A stretch of 64,000 bases of DNA, taken from the NCBI GenBank assembly GCA_003586115.2, contig QVOM02000126.1, positions 51,595,944 to 51,659,943 on the forward strand, given 5' to 3'. Origin of the DNA: Salvator merianae (Eukaryota > Chordata > Lepidosauria > Squamata > Teiidae). The stretch's first letter is position 1; each line of letters begins with the position of its first letter. Below, piece after piece: positions 51,051 through 62,514 of the stretch. The notes beneath the pieces were generated by a model. It was given only the letters and a program-made list of their open reading frames with translations, was not told the origin of the DNA and searched no databases. The position numbers and the translations under genes were made by a program.

Positions 51051-51757
51051 AATTTTCTACTGAAGAATTGCCTTGGGAATGCAAAATAGGCTGGACTTTG
51101 TCAGCTTCTAAATTGACGACAACTGCTTTCGGGATTGCTTAACCACTGAACATTTCTTACTTCAATCTGCCTAACTGTGTGATAGAAGAGCTTGTTTTCA
51201 GAAATGTTTATGGTGGGATGGGTATGGATACAGTATTGTGTGATTGAACAGAGTACCTAAAGAAAGATCAAGCCTGTTTTCAAGGCAAAATACAGACTGT
51301 GAAGAATCTGTCAATCATCAGTTTTCCTACTAAGTTAGGAGATTTCGATTATACTTTTTTCACTCTGTTCTAAAATTTTGTACTGGTATTGGTGTATTTT
51401 TGTATATATATTTATATATATTTGAATATATTAAGTGGCTCACTTGGAGAGTGCTGTTTTGGAGGTGTGAGATAATACAAAAGTCTTGGCTGTACTGTTA
51501 TGGTTCAGTTTTACCTGCAAGTCATCACAGATGTTGGGGTCATAGTGTAATGAACATTAATGAGCAAACCATTCAAGAACTACTGAGAACTGGATTAATG
51601 TATTACTAGACTGTTCACATTATATAGTATATGCTTGACTATTAAATGCATAGAAATTCCATTTTTGTTTTATTGGGAAGTGATGAATCTGTTGGCTCAC
51701 TAATTGAGGATGTGTTAAAATTAAATATTTTTTAAAAGATCTTGGCTGTGCTTCAAA

Positions 51758-51900
51758 TATATTTTATTTATTTATTTATTTATTTCACTACATTTCTATC
51801 CTTCCCTTTACTAACTGGTCCCAGAGTGGATCACAGTATTAAGTGAAAGCCAATATTAATAAAAACATGATAAAATACATTAAAATATAACCCTCTCCCC
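51758..51900 (-). mobile_element. L2/CR1-type 3' tail, minus strand, with (TTTA)n
   Basis: A (ATTT)6 run leads into CACTACATTTCTATCCTTCC, GGTCCCAGAGTGGATCACAG and ATTAAAATATAACC, the reverse complement of a CR1/L2-type 3' end. Confidence 0.55.
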
Positions 51901-52454
51901 CGAGGAAGGACTTATTTGGATGTCTGAACCAGGAGACTGCTAAATCTGGATATGGTACATATCCAAGAATGTGATATCTAATTTGTTATCTGCATGCTGT
52001 ACTAAAAAAAATTGACCTGGTGCTTCATAGTGCAAAAATGGATATATGGAGATGCCCTTATTCCAGCACTCGTCACAATTCATTTTTTTGTTGTGGACTG
52101 CCATATTTCATGATATGCCATGATGGATCCAAAGTATAGAGCTTCTTAATGATCCTTGCATTTTTATATGTAGATGTTTCAGACCACGGCTTTCATCTAA
52201 ACACTCTTGGTTTGCTGCTGTGAGTGACAAAAACTGAAACATACCTAGTTCCTTCCATCTTGGGAGTTATAATTTTAAATTAAATCATTTTTTAAAAAAA
52301 AATTAAATCTGCTTTAGCTTTGTTTTTAACTTGCAGTGTATCATTTTTTAATTGTGGTAATCGGCCTTGAGACCTAGTGGTATAGGATGGGATGCAAATC
52401 TGAATAAGGCTGTGTACTGCAAATCTGAATAAGGCTGTGTACTATAATTTGCTG

Positions 52455-52474
52455 GCACACACACACACACACAC
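52455..52474. repeat. (CA)n microsatellite
   Basis: Ten CA units. Just upstream GCAAATCTGAATAAGGCTGTG is duplicated (about 52396 and 52419). Confidence 0.9.
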
Positions 52475-54689
52475 TGTTTTTCACATACTCTAATTAACCC
52501 TAATTAAACACAGTCCAAAAAACTCTACTTTCTAACTATAGCTTGGTTCTAGATACATGGATGCCATCATAATTGCAATGAAATGGTGCAAAAAAGTGGA
52601 GGCAAGTCCTAGGTTAAGTCCTGTTTTCTGTTAGTTAAAAGTGCGCTTCCAACCTGTAGGAATGGTCTCTGATCTTTTCAGATAGATATCAGTCCTAATG
52701 GCAGAGATTTATAATTGTGAATATTCACAGGCTAAGGTTCCCATTGGATTATATATCCAGTCTGGGGTACAGAAAAACAGAGGTTTCCACAAACATGTTT
52801 GGGATACAGACAGAATGATTTATTTTTCTATGCCAGGTCTTTCAGAGGGGACTCTTATCTTTGTACCATCTCAATACCTTTACATATTCACTGTTAGCAA
52901 ATACTGCTGGGCTTTCTTTAATGCTTTACCTTTGACACTGTTAGAAGGCAGATACAATCACCTTCCTTTCACCCAGTGTCTTTGCCCAAGAGGATCAAAG
53001 CTGAAACCATTATTCACATTCTTTTGCATCGTGCTTATTATTGTGGAGTGAACGGATCGGTCCTGTGCTGGCGCTTTATCTGGGACATTCTGACAAATTC
53101 TGTGTTAGGCTATTGCTGGAGGAAAAAGTCTCCACAATTACACAAGGTCACAAAGTCCTGCTTCTTAGCACACAGATTTTGTAGTTCATTTGTTTCCAAA
53201 ATAAGCATAGAGATTTATTTTACTACTGGATGGCTTAAGCTCTTAATCTGATTTATGCATATGCATATATACATAGTTTATACCTCCTAAGTATTTGTTA
53301 TTGTTTCATATACTCCTGGTCTGAGGTTGTTATGAACTAAATTGAAACTGTGGATCCAAAACTGTAGCTACCATGAAGTCGTCGTCTTCTTCTTCTTCTT
53401 TTTTTTTCTTTTTTTTTTAAAAAGGCATTTCAGAACAATCACTCCTCATTCATACATGCGGAGTGCACTACAAGATCCAGACCTAGTATTTACTGGCAAT
53501 GCTGAAGTATAAAAATATGCCGAAGAGGCATAGTTGTGATTGCTTTACACAGGTTACAGAAATCTGAACATTCAGTGATAAGCAATATTAATCAAAACTA
53601 TATGTTAGGTGCATGAACACTTCGTTTTTATAGGCAGAGCATAAAACACACTTAATCATAGTCAAAATCACTGTGCAAAAAATACATCGGCTATATAAAA
53701 ATCAATTGCTCATCTGTGTAACTTTTTGCAGTGTAAATTTATAAACACAGAGCTTTGGGTAGATAATAGATTTGATTTGTATAGATATTGTTGCCTCAGA
53801 TAGAAATTCTCACGTTTTAGCTGAGACTGATGTGATTTGCCGGCAGAGTTACACACTGCATATACTGATTATGAAGAGTAGTGTCTTGACATTGGAAACA
53901 CACTTTTATAAGGCTTTAGAATAATCAGCTACTTAATCTGTGTTTCGTGCCATAGAGAGTATAGAATTTGTGGATTAAACCCAAATTATTTGTGGTTATT
54001 TTTCTCTGGCAAGTGCTTTAAAATAGCTGACTTGGTGATTACTTACTGTTTGTCTTTTTATATTAAACCGAATGGTACATTCAAAATGGGGATGGATAAA
54101 TTTGCTTGATTTCATTCCTTGTAGGTTTTTGATTACCTGCCTAAAATCTGATTCACCTAATTTCATTTAGTGCTGATTTTGCTTTTAAGTGGTGGAAGTA
54201 TGCCTTACCTTCATCCTGGTCTGTTTTACTTTGGGATGCAGATTTGGCCAGTTAAAAATGAGGCTTCCAGTTAAAACCAACCACTCCCACCTCCAATACA
54301 TAGGAAAGACAGATCAGTCATTTCTACATTGGCTTGCCATATTTATTTTTAAATGATCTAATATATGCATATTTGTATGCAATTTTGCCTAATATGAACA
54401 TTTACCCAAGCAGTATTTCTTAATATTATATATTTTTACATGCTGTTTTCACCAAAGGACACATTCTCGAAACTACACATTTCAGGAAACTTTTTTTTTC
54501 TGGTGGTGGGAACTGCATCACAAAATCTGGGACGCCCACATTTAGATAATACTTGTATTTCATTGAATGCAAGCTTCTGGGAAGTATGAATTTTGTAAAT
54601 TATATTTGTAAGTCAACAACGGGTGCAGTCTGAAACATCCTTTTGCTAACCTGGGGGAGCTGGGACATTACTATTTTACTTGGATTTCT

Positions 54690-54860
54690 GCAGGCTTAGC
54701 TGATGTTTTTATTTATTATTCATTATTAATAATTTCTCTTATGTCCTTGACAAGAATGTGTCAGTGCAGCTCACAATATAAGCAGTATTAAATGTGGATA
54801 AAATCAGTCAAACATCCTTCAGTAAAAACATAAAAACATTCTCATCACTCTAGGAAGGTC
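54690..54860 (-). mobile_element. L2/CR1-type 3' tail fragment, minus strand
   Basis: TTTTTATTTATTATTCATTA, then CTTATGTCCTTGACAAGAAT and GTGCAGCTCACAATATAAGC, matches the reversed 3' end of L2-like repeats in outline. Worn. Confidence 0.4.
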
Positions 54861-55048
54861 AGTGAATCATGTTTTTAGTCACTGCATAGATTTTGTGGTA
54901 GCCACGTTTTGAGAGTGTGCTGTGGACAGATAAGCTTAAGCAACTGACTTGTTACATTCTATGGCTGCTTGGGTCATAATTAGCCTGTGGTGCCTCTGAG
55001 ATTCTTGAATGAGCAGAAATGTTGATGCATGTAATTTTACTGGCTTTT

Positions 55049-55080
<32 letters not shown>

Positions 55081-55083
55081 TGC
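55049..55083. repeat. COG6: (CAG)n trinucleotide tract in COG6 intron 1
   Basis: About eleven pure GCA/CAG units in the intron. A second, shorter CTG tract lies at 58014-58034. Confidence 0.95.
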
Positions 55084-55280
55084 TTTAACCCTATAGGCTT
55101 TAAGGTGGATCCGAGCAAAGCAAGCATTTACTCTTTGCTACTGGTGCCAGAACCCAGGGGTGACTTCCTACATGAATTTGTTGCCCATTCTTAATTTCAA
55201 AGAAGGGCATTATTTTGTATTGGGCTCAATGCTGTTGTTGCAGGGTATTTCAAATATACGGATTACTTACATACAATAAT

Positions 55281-55460
55281 GGCCCTTTCTGCACTTGGCT
55301 CTATTCTGGACTATATCCCAGAATAGGGACCTGCTATCCACACGCTAGTGCAGATTATAGCAGGCCCCAGGTGGGACCTGCCATACTTCCTAGTAGCATG
55401 CAGGTGGGAGATCCCCATTCCAAGATATAATCTGGAATAAGGCCAAGTGCAGAAAGGGCC
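55281..55460 (+). mobile_element. 180-bp hairpin MITE, family B copy 3
   Basis: The ends GGCCCTTTCTGCACTTGG and the complement of CCAAGTGCAGAAAGGGCC are perfect inverted repeats of 18 bp, flanked by AAT on both sides (55278-55280 and 55461-55463). Arms contain CTATATCCCAGAATAGGGAC. Same length as the other two copies. Confidence 0.9.
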
Positions 55461-57560
55461 AATCTCTTCTATAATGTTGTTTGGTGCACAGGAATATTGG
55501 CTCTTACACCATCAACAAAATATGGTTTCCTTATGTAACCAGGTTCTGTATGGTACAGTTTTGCACCAACATGCTCAGAAAAAAGTGATTTTCCTTCTTT
55601 AGTGCAATCCTGGAAGCTTGCCTCTAACGTGATCCGACCTTTGTGACACCACAGATTTATATTGGTAGGGTAGGGGCTCGCATCTGTGTTGCCATTTAGA
55701 CTGGGGTACTGGATGCCTGGGGTTTCCCTAACCCTCAGTTTCCCATATGCAGCAATGACTTGTGGAACATGGATTTGTGTTGCACTGCCATTTCATAAGC
55801 CTAAGCTGCTTGCGTATCATCTTCACAATTTTTTCTGTGCCTTTGTATGGCCTGTGCTATTTTTACTTAATATTTCAACTGACTCATTTTTTAAAACTTA
55901 AGTAATAATAATAAAAAAACCATCCATGTACCACCTAAAATTATGTCATGTATAACCAGTAATATGAATACCACAGACTGGGGATCTTTGTATTACATGG
56001 TGGTTTTCAAGATCTAACCATATGGAGAATGACTGTTTTCTTTTGGTTCCTGTGGCTGAGAAAGAGCATGTTAAGTGCATCATAGCTTTTACTTTGTCCT
56101 GATTTATGTAAGTAAGTAAATTACTGCTAATGAATATTTATATTTGTGGAGGAAGCTATGCCAGAAACATCCACTCTTTTACATTTTCTGTTCTATTAAA
56201 CAATAAGAACATGAGGTACAAAATCAGTTAGCAATGGATTACTTTCTCCCCTTGTTATCTCTTCTCTGCTTTCTTCTGAATGATAACCTAATAGGTTTTA
56301 GGACTGTTTCAGTTCCTTCATTCTTAAACTTTGCTTGCTTTGTGTTTCCTGAAAGGCTTAGGATATGTCAGCACGATGGCTGCAGCCTCTGCGCTTCCAT
56401 CTTTTCCTGTCACCCATGTTCAGCCATGTGTGTTGGCCTTTCTCACACATCCTGCATTCCGTCTTTGGTTAACTTTGATATGCTGATAAGATGTCTGGGA
56501 AACTGAAGGATGTTTTGAGAACTACACCTGGAATTATGGCAAACAACTGAGATTATGGGAACTGGGAAGCACCAGGCGGGAATGGAAGTTCCATATATGC
56601 CTTGGCCACATCTTGACCCTTCATGATCCGTTATAAATAAACAGAGTAGCATAGAGCTGATGCTGTCTTTCTGCCTGGATTTTTCTGAATGGGCCATGGG
56701 GTGGTGATTCTGTCAGGGTATAGGTTTCTGTATCTAAGTCTTTCCTAATCATAGAATACATCAGTTGAAAGTTACATTAGAGATCATTCAGTTTAGTCCC
56801 TGCCCTATACTAACTCCAGTAATAGGGAATCTATAACTGTATGATGCAGACTGTTTCATGTCCATGGCTGGGCCTTCTTAATCTTTGGTGTACTTGCAAA
56901 CTCAACCTTAGAACCATTGGGAAATGATCACTGTCCACTCTAGGGTCCAACTGAAATAATTCCTCGGTATTACATTACTCTTAACCAAGGTGTATTCTAT
57001 AGTACTGGAACCCTGTGTAGATCAAAAGATAAATTCTCCTGAGAAATTGTCTTTGGTTGTACTGCTTAAAACCAATAAACCATGATTCATAGTAAGTCTT
57101 GCCACTTGTAATCCAGCAAGGTTGATTTTGGGGTGGACTTTGGAATGGCGGAGCATCAAGCTCAGAGGCCCCTCTTGTGCTTGAGGAATAAATTTGTAGT
57201 GACCAAACAAGTCTTTGTCTGAGGGACTCATAAGTGCTTTAAAGTCCCCAGAAAGTGTTAACAGTGCTGAGGGAAAAGGCCTGAAATGGATTGTAATATA
57301 CTTTTTAAACTTGGTCCATAGTGCTTGAGCCTGGATGCGGGTCTTCTGCAGGGGAAATACATGCTAATCAGTATTCAGGCTTCATTTGACAAGTAGTTGA
57401 ATGAATTCACTATAGCACAATTAAATTATGTAAAATATTTGAACTGTATTTTCGCACGGTTATAAGGTATATAACCATTGTTAAAATGTACTCTTCTTTG
57501 TTGTATCCTCATTTTTAAAAGTTCATTTTGTAACTGAATTGCTCTTTGTATATTTTATAG

Positions 57561-57704
57561 GAAATGTTAGAAGCGCTCAAGGCCCTTTCAGCATTTTTTG
57601 TAGAAAACAGTTTGCGTACCAGAAGAAATTTACGTGGAGATATCGAACATCGCAGCTTAGCTATAAATGAAGAATTTGTCTACATTTTCAAGCAAGTGAA
57701 AGAG
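57561..57704 (+). CDS. COG6: COG6 exon 2
   Basis: The 144-nt exon (48 residues, phase 0 to 0) reads [40 protein letters not shown] and YIFKQVKE. It matches the conserved N-terminal helical region of COG6. The acceptor is TTTTATAG and the donor GTATCT. The open frame running on into the intron to 58055 is read-through, not coding. Confidence 0.97.
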
Positions 57705-58267
57705 GTATCTTGTTTTTGTTTATTACCTCAAAATGCCCACCGTAAAGTTGGCTGTATAACAAATTGTTGTTTAAAGGCAAATTCATTTTGTATCATTTGT
57801 TTAGGGTGCATTGCACCTGTATATATTTTGGCAATTCAGGAACATTTTCTAGAAAATGTAACCCTTTGCATATTTAGTCAGAAGAAAATCATTGTGTTCA
57901 GTGAACCTTACACAATAGTAAAATTTATGTTTAGAATTTCAACGAATGTGAGGGACATTTTTATAGCACATCCAACAACGGTCACTCCTTTCTGCAGTCC
58001 AAATGGGTTAGAAGCTGCTGCTGCTGCTGCTGCAGTCATGGTAATGTTACCATAATTCTCTTAATACTGAGGACACCCAAGCAAGGTGTTTCATAGAGCA
58101 AACCATTGACTCTATACCAATAACAGCATGCTATGATTGTGGAAAACAGGCTGTGAACCAAAAATGTCAGAAAGTTCTGAAGTTTTGGAAGAAAATATAG
58201 GGAATACAAAATATAGGAAATACATTCTAGTGCTTGAAGACACTTTTCTGTTCCTGTGTTCTTTCAG
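57705..58267 (+). other. COG6: COG6 intron 2
   Basis: About 560 bp, GTATCT to TTTCAG. A (CTG)7 tract lies at 58014-58034. Nothing else recognised. Confidence 0.85.
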
Positions 58268-58339
58268 GAGCTTGAAAGGATAAATGAAGATGTGCAGTTT
58301 ATGAGTAACTGCTGCCAAGATATGACTGATCACTTAAAG
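58268..58339 (+). CDS. COG6: COG6 exon 3
   Basis: A 72-nt exon, 24 residues, phase 0 to 0: ELERINEDVQFMSNCCQDMT then DHLK. It corresponds to the ELE...DVQ.MSNCCQDMT segment of human COG6. Flanked by CTTTCAG and GTACTG. Confidence 0.97.
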
Positions 58340-58467
58340 GTACTGTAAAACTGTGTGTTTTGGGGGAAGGAATCTTTGCAGATGTTGTCATCTCTTTCAC
58401 CTTGGAAAATGTATTTTCAAGCAGTACCATACTTTCCTGGACTACAATAGTTAGCTAGGACTTTTGA

Positions 58468-58728
58468 GGCTATTCATGTAACAGTCACAGAAATTTTAAT
58501 GCACTGAAGGACTTTCTTGGCCTGAAAGGAGAGCCTCGTTACTTTCTGGAGAAGAAGCAGATCCATGTTTACACTTTGGTGTTCAAGGATTTGCTCCATC
58601 TGTTGGAATTAACTGAGGAGTCTGTATGTACAGGGACTCAAGATGGAGATGTCTTGTCTGACGATGTAGGTTATTTTCTTATTTGTTTATCAAAAGTTTG
58701 GTTCAGTTCATTATTATTGCTAGCTTAA
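58468..58728 (+). other. Coding-like open segment in COG6 intron 3, unidentified
   Basis: The frame is open from 58468 to a stop at 58726-58728. The part from about 58498 to 58675 looks protein-like: NALKDFLGLKGEPRYFLEKK, then QIHVYTLVFKDLLHLLELTE and ESVCTGTQDGDVLSDDVG. Composition is rich in Leu, Lys, Glu and Asp, unlike translated intron DNA. There is no ATG at its start and no obvious splice pair that would fit COG6, and exon 4 follows exon 3 perfectly without it. It could be a fragment of a processed pseudogene, of an unrecognised mobile-element protein, or an alternative exon. I do not recognise the family. Confidence 0.4.
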
Positions 58729-58939
58729 CGAGATGGATTTGATGTCATATTTTATGAATTTTTTATCGTGCCATCAAGGAGCTCAGGGTTCTGCTATGTT
58801 TTATCTTTCAAATAAACTTTTGAGCTAAGTGGGTTGGAGGAGCATAGCTGAACCAGTCTCACCCACTGGACCGCTAAACTGAATGGGGAATTGAACCTGA
58901 ATCTCCACAGGCTAGCTGTTACAGCACACTGGATAGCCC

Positions 58940-59040
58940 AGGAGTGACCAATCCAGATGATGATGATGATGGTTTCTACCTTGCCCTATACTGACAGGTC
59001 CTAGAGCGCTTTACAAAACATTCAGAAAACAGATGTCTAA
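58940..59040 (-). mobile_element. L2/CR1-type 3' tail fragment, minus strand
   Basis: A (GAT)n run is followed by GGTTTCTACCTTGCCCTATA, GGTCCTAGAGCGCTTTACAA and AACATTCAG, the reversed 3' end of an L2-like repeat. Confidence 0.5.
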
Positions 59041-59454
59041 AGCCCTCATCATATAGCATAGCTTGTATTGGTCACTGGATGGTATATTTACATGATGTGT
59101 CTGTGAACACAGAAGTTTTTGCTTATTTACAACCTCCATCATTCCTTGCCACTAGCCAGAGACAGTCTTGTATTCATGGTAAATGTATTTCAGTAACATC
59201 CAGAGGGGCCATAGTTTGGTAAGTCCTGGGATAGGCCATTGCATTGACCCCTTTGCTCTGATTCAAATAGTAAAGACTATCTGGGGATGGGGAAATATTT
59301 CTGAAGAAGTGTTACCTTTCCCCTTTTCCTGGCTACCTTTAAGTTCCACTTTTCTTGGCTACCTTTAAGTTATACCAAATGAAGGAAAACTGTAGGAATG
59401 CACTTTGAAATCTTAACAGAGTGCAGTTCTAATTATTTTGTTTTGGTATTTCAG

Positions 59455-59513
59455 GCAACCAAGGAGCAAACCCAAGATTTAATAGTAAAGACAACGAAGC
59501 TTCAGGCAGAGAG
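59455..59513 (+). CDS. COG6: COG6 exon 4
   Basis: A 59-nt exon encoding ATKEQTQDLIVKTTKLQAE plus two bases (AG) of the next codon. This is the conserved KEQTQDLIVKTTKLQ block, a predicted coiled-coil part of the COG6 N-terminus. Acceptor TTTCAG, donor GTATGT. Confidence 0.97.
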
Positions 59514-60478
59514 GTATGTTTATGTAGGTTTTTGTTATATGTCCACTGAGAATGGTTTTGTGGGTTGTGTCACTTCTGTGCTAGCAATATTGCCTCAGGT
59601 CTGTTTCATGTTGCTAGTTTGATGTAGCTGTTCTTCAGATAGTAATGCCATGGAAAACGCTGTTGTATGTGGCAAGATGCAAGCTATTGTGCTCTGAAAA
59701 GCTGCTGGCTCATCCTCCTCCTACTGTGTTTGAACAAAAGGTTTCAGAGAACAAAGATCAGGAAGGTATTTTACAACTCGCTGCCTGGAACCCTAATCCA
59801 TAACGGAACACGTTATCTTCAGAGAGCTCCAGCCCATATACCTGAATTGACTTTTGTATGTGCGTCCCATAGTTTTTACAACATGATGTCATTTTTCTTG
59901 CTCTCCAGATCACAATCTAAAATTTTGCAGCTGTATTTCTTATCGTGCTTATCTGTATGCCTGGATCTTTGTGATTAAAAAATGCAATTGCATTGTTTGT
60001 CTTTATATTACACATTCAGAGCCCTGCAGAACTTTTACTTCCCTGCACTGCGTCTGAACCTTCGATAGAAATGGAAAGATAGAAAAGAAAAGACATGTTA
60101 GTTGTGTCCTTTGTATCTGAAGTAGCAATCATGGCCATTATAAGCAGGGGCAAGATAATTAAATTTGTGCTATAAAATTGCCTTGCTGTACCCATTGCCC
60201 GTCACATGATTAATAGGAGCCAAATGTAGAAATAAAGTCCACACCACCATTTGCTGACCGTAGATATGTACTTGCCTTCTAGGTGAGGGTAATATTTTAT
60301 CTCCCACATGATCAGATGCAAAAATCACAGAATTTTAATACCGCAGAAGAGGATTTGAAAGCAAACATGGATGAAAACTTATCAAAAAACTCAAACCCTG
60401 CACTGTAAAATATTTTCAAAACTGGGGAAAGAGAAAATAAATAAGAATAACTTGAAATGGACAACTTTGTAATTGCAG

Positions 60479-60590
60479 CCAGAGGCTAGAGTTGAAAGCT
60501 CAAACAGCAGATGCCTTTTTAGCAGAATTCCAGCTTTCTCCAGAAGAGATGAATGTGCTTCGAAGTGCCAGAGATGGTCCAATTTCTGAG
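60479..60590 (+). CDS. COG6: COG6 exon 5
   Basis: A 112-nt exon that completes a serine codon with its first base and continues QRLELKAQTADAFLAEFQLS then PEEMNVLRSARDGPISE, ending in phase 0. It matches the region of human COG6 around ADAFLSKFQLTSDEM. Acceptor ATTGCAG, donor GTAAGG. Confidence 0.97.
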
Positions 60591-62165
60591 GTAAGGATAG
60601 CAATAACATTCTGGCATATATAATTGTAATCATTAGGCATGTAGTTCTAAATGCAGTGGAGGTAGGACATTGGATCGCACTGTCAGACATTGCTTTGCCT
60701 GGATTAGTGTACATTTTGATCGGGTTTCCTTCAAGACTCCTCATTATTTTTAATTTTTTTGAAAAATTATTCAGCATTAGTATTTATTGTTAAAATTAAT
60801 AATCCGCCCTGATATTTACTGTGTTCATGTTTAGGAAACTCCCATGAAGCACAGAGAATAGGTCTAAATCTGTGTATAGCAAGCTGCATTTAGCAGTTAA
60901 GCTAGACAAAAAGGCAGTCTTACTTGAAAATGTATGACTAATTTCATACTATGTAGTTAGCAGTGGTCTACAGGCATAAACAAAAACGTATGAAGATGTG
61001 CAAGGGGGAGAAATTATATTTGGGGTCCTAGTTTTGAACTGAGACTTAATATTGCTTAGTAACAGTTATGTGGTAGTCCAGCCTACATAAATTATTATCA
61101 TTGGGAACGTTAGAATTTAAATTGGGGGCTTTATAAATCCACCCTTTTTTGGCTATAAGGTCCCAGTGTGTTTCACAAAGACACACATAAATATTTTCTC
61201 ACAGGTAATAAATGGTGGTCTAAGAACCATTGTGGGTACCAAGCACATTCTCAGAAGCAACACTGGACCCTCAAATGCCAGTTGCCTGTTCTAAAGAACA
61301 TGCTGTGAAAAAAAATTAAAGGATAGCTTGCCATTGTGTTCAGGGTAGATTTAACAAAGATTTAGGGCCCTGAAGGTTATTATAGATCTCTTGAGAGGCT
61401 GAACGTATTCAGTTTGTGGATTTCTTGATGATGATCCTATAGTAGTACAGTATTATATCTACCGCCTTTTGTGTGTTGCGGCTGGGTTTTCTGCAACAAT
61501 ATTGTATAATTGAAGTGTATGTGATGATCTTAGCGCTGAATAGCAGCACAGACTTGGTACTTCATAAGGAATATGACACATGAAAATAAGTTTACTAGTT
61601 TAGTGAACTATAGAGCTTTAGCCGAATTGTGGCTTGCACTATCACGTAAGTTCTGTTCACATTTACCTGACTGGTATGGTATAATAGTACCATACCAGCC
61701 TTGTAAGATTGAAGTGTGGTGGCGGCCATTCGCACTGTGTGTGCTGGACTAACCCTGTACCTGGCCAGCCGTGGATGTCTGGATTGCCATGATGAAATCT
61801 GAACTGGCATCTGGTGTGCGGTTGGATGTTGCCATGGCGATCTGGCAGCTACAGTCATGCAGCCCATACCCCCTTATTGCGCAGTACCTGGAAGAGGGTG
61901 CGAATCTGTTGTCCCAGGAGTGATCCAGGCTCTGCTAGTCAGCCTGTGGACTGCCCTTTAGTTGTCCTCAGCTGGATTGCTCCAGGGAAGGTTTAGGTAA
62001 CTTTGGGTGAGCTGTGGTGATGGCCGGAATGATCCAGCAAACAGCTTGGATCACTCCACCGATCAAGTGTGAAAAGACCCTAAAATTATTTAAGTGCAGT
62101 TGTTTGTGGACAGTTAGCATTAATGTCATATCTTTACCTTTAACATTGTGTTTCCTTTACTAAAG
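60591..62165 (+). other. COG6: COG6 intron 5
   Basis: About 1.6 kb. It holds the CpG-containing element ending at 62081. An L2-like fragment AATAATCCGCCCTGATATTT lies near 60797. Nothing else recognised. Confidence 0.8.
61640..62081. mobile_element. Non-autonomous DNA transposon (family F, CAAGTGTGAAAAGACCCT end)
   Basis: The right end CAAGTGTGAAAAGACCCT (62064-62081) is a variant of the AAGTGCGAANAGGCCC signature. Inside are inverted pairs such as GGTATGGTATAATAGTACCA with TACC, and the AGTGATCCAGGCTCTGCT region with TTGGATCACTCCACC. The left end is not clear. No coding capacity. Confidence 0.45.
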
Positions 62166-62248
62166 GATTTTTTCAAAGTATTGGGAAGAGTGAAACAAAT
62201 TCACAATGATGTCAAAATTCTTCTGCGCACAAGTCAGCAGAGAACTGG
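62166..62248 (+). CDS. COG6: COG6 exon 6
   Basis: An 83-nt exon encoding [20 protein letters not shown] then RTSQQRT plus two bases (GG) of a glycine codon. It matches the [11 protein letters not shown] segment of human COG6. Acceptor TAAAG, donor GTGAGT. Confidence 0.97.
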
Positions 62249-62443
62249 GTGAGTTTGCTTCAAACAGTTACAAAACAACTGCTGAAACAGTCATATTTCT
62301 GTTTAGACTCTGTAATATGCATTGGTAATAGATTGTGATAAATGCTGAAGAAAAATCTGTGTAGGTGAATAAGGTTTTTCATAAAAGGCTTTAATTTTCT
62401 TAAAGCAGCTCTTGTTAAAAGTGTTACTATTTTGATTTTACAG

Positions 62444-62514
62444 TTTAGAAATTATGGAACAGATGGCTTTGCTCCAAGAGACATCTTATGAACAGCTTTA
62501 TCGATGGGCTCAAG
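62444..62514 (+). CDS. COG6: COG6 exon 7 (last exon inside the window)
   Basis: A 71-nt exon that finishes the glycine codon, then reads [20 protein letters not shown] and WAQ plus one base. It matches the [21 protein letters not shown] block of human COG6. Acceptor TTTTACAG, donor G|GTACCT. The rest of COG6 lies beyond the right edge, so the protein is incomplete here. Confidence 0.95.

Larger units (their letters stand above)
49896..57560 (+). other. COG6: COG6 intron 1 (7.7 kb)
   Basis: Bounded by GTGAGC and TTTTATAG. Contents listed separately are a family A hairpin, a SINE, L2-type tails, a (CAG)n tract and a family B hairpin. The stretches 52480-54690 and 55470-57550 show no gene or repeat that I can name, apart from T-rich runs near 53385-53420. 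Confidence 0.85.

Noticed and set aside
55049..55083. Poly-glutamine coding tract from (CAG)n
   Set aside because: It lies in COG6 intron 1 with no flanking exon signals. Treated as a microsatellite.
57564..58055. 163-residue ORF beginning [12 protein letters not shown]
   Set aside because: Its first 47 residues are COG6 exon 2; the rest is read-through into intron 2 past a clear GTATCT donor.
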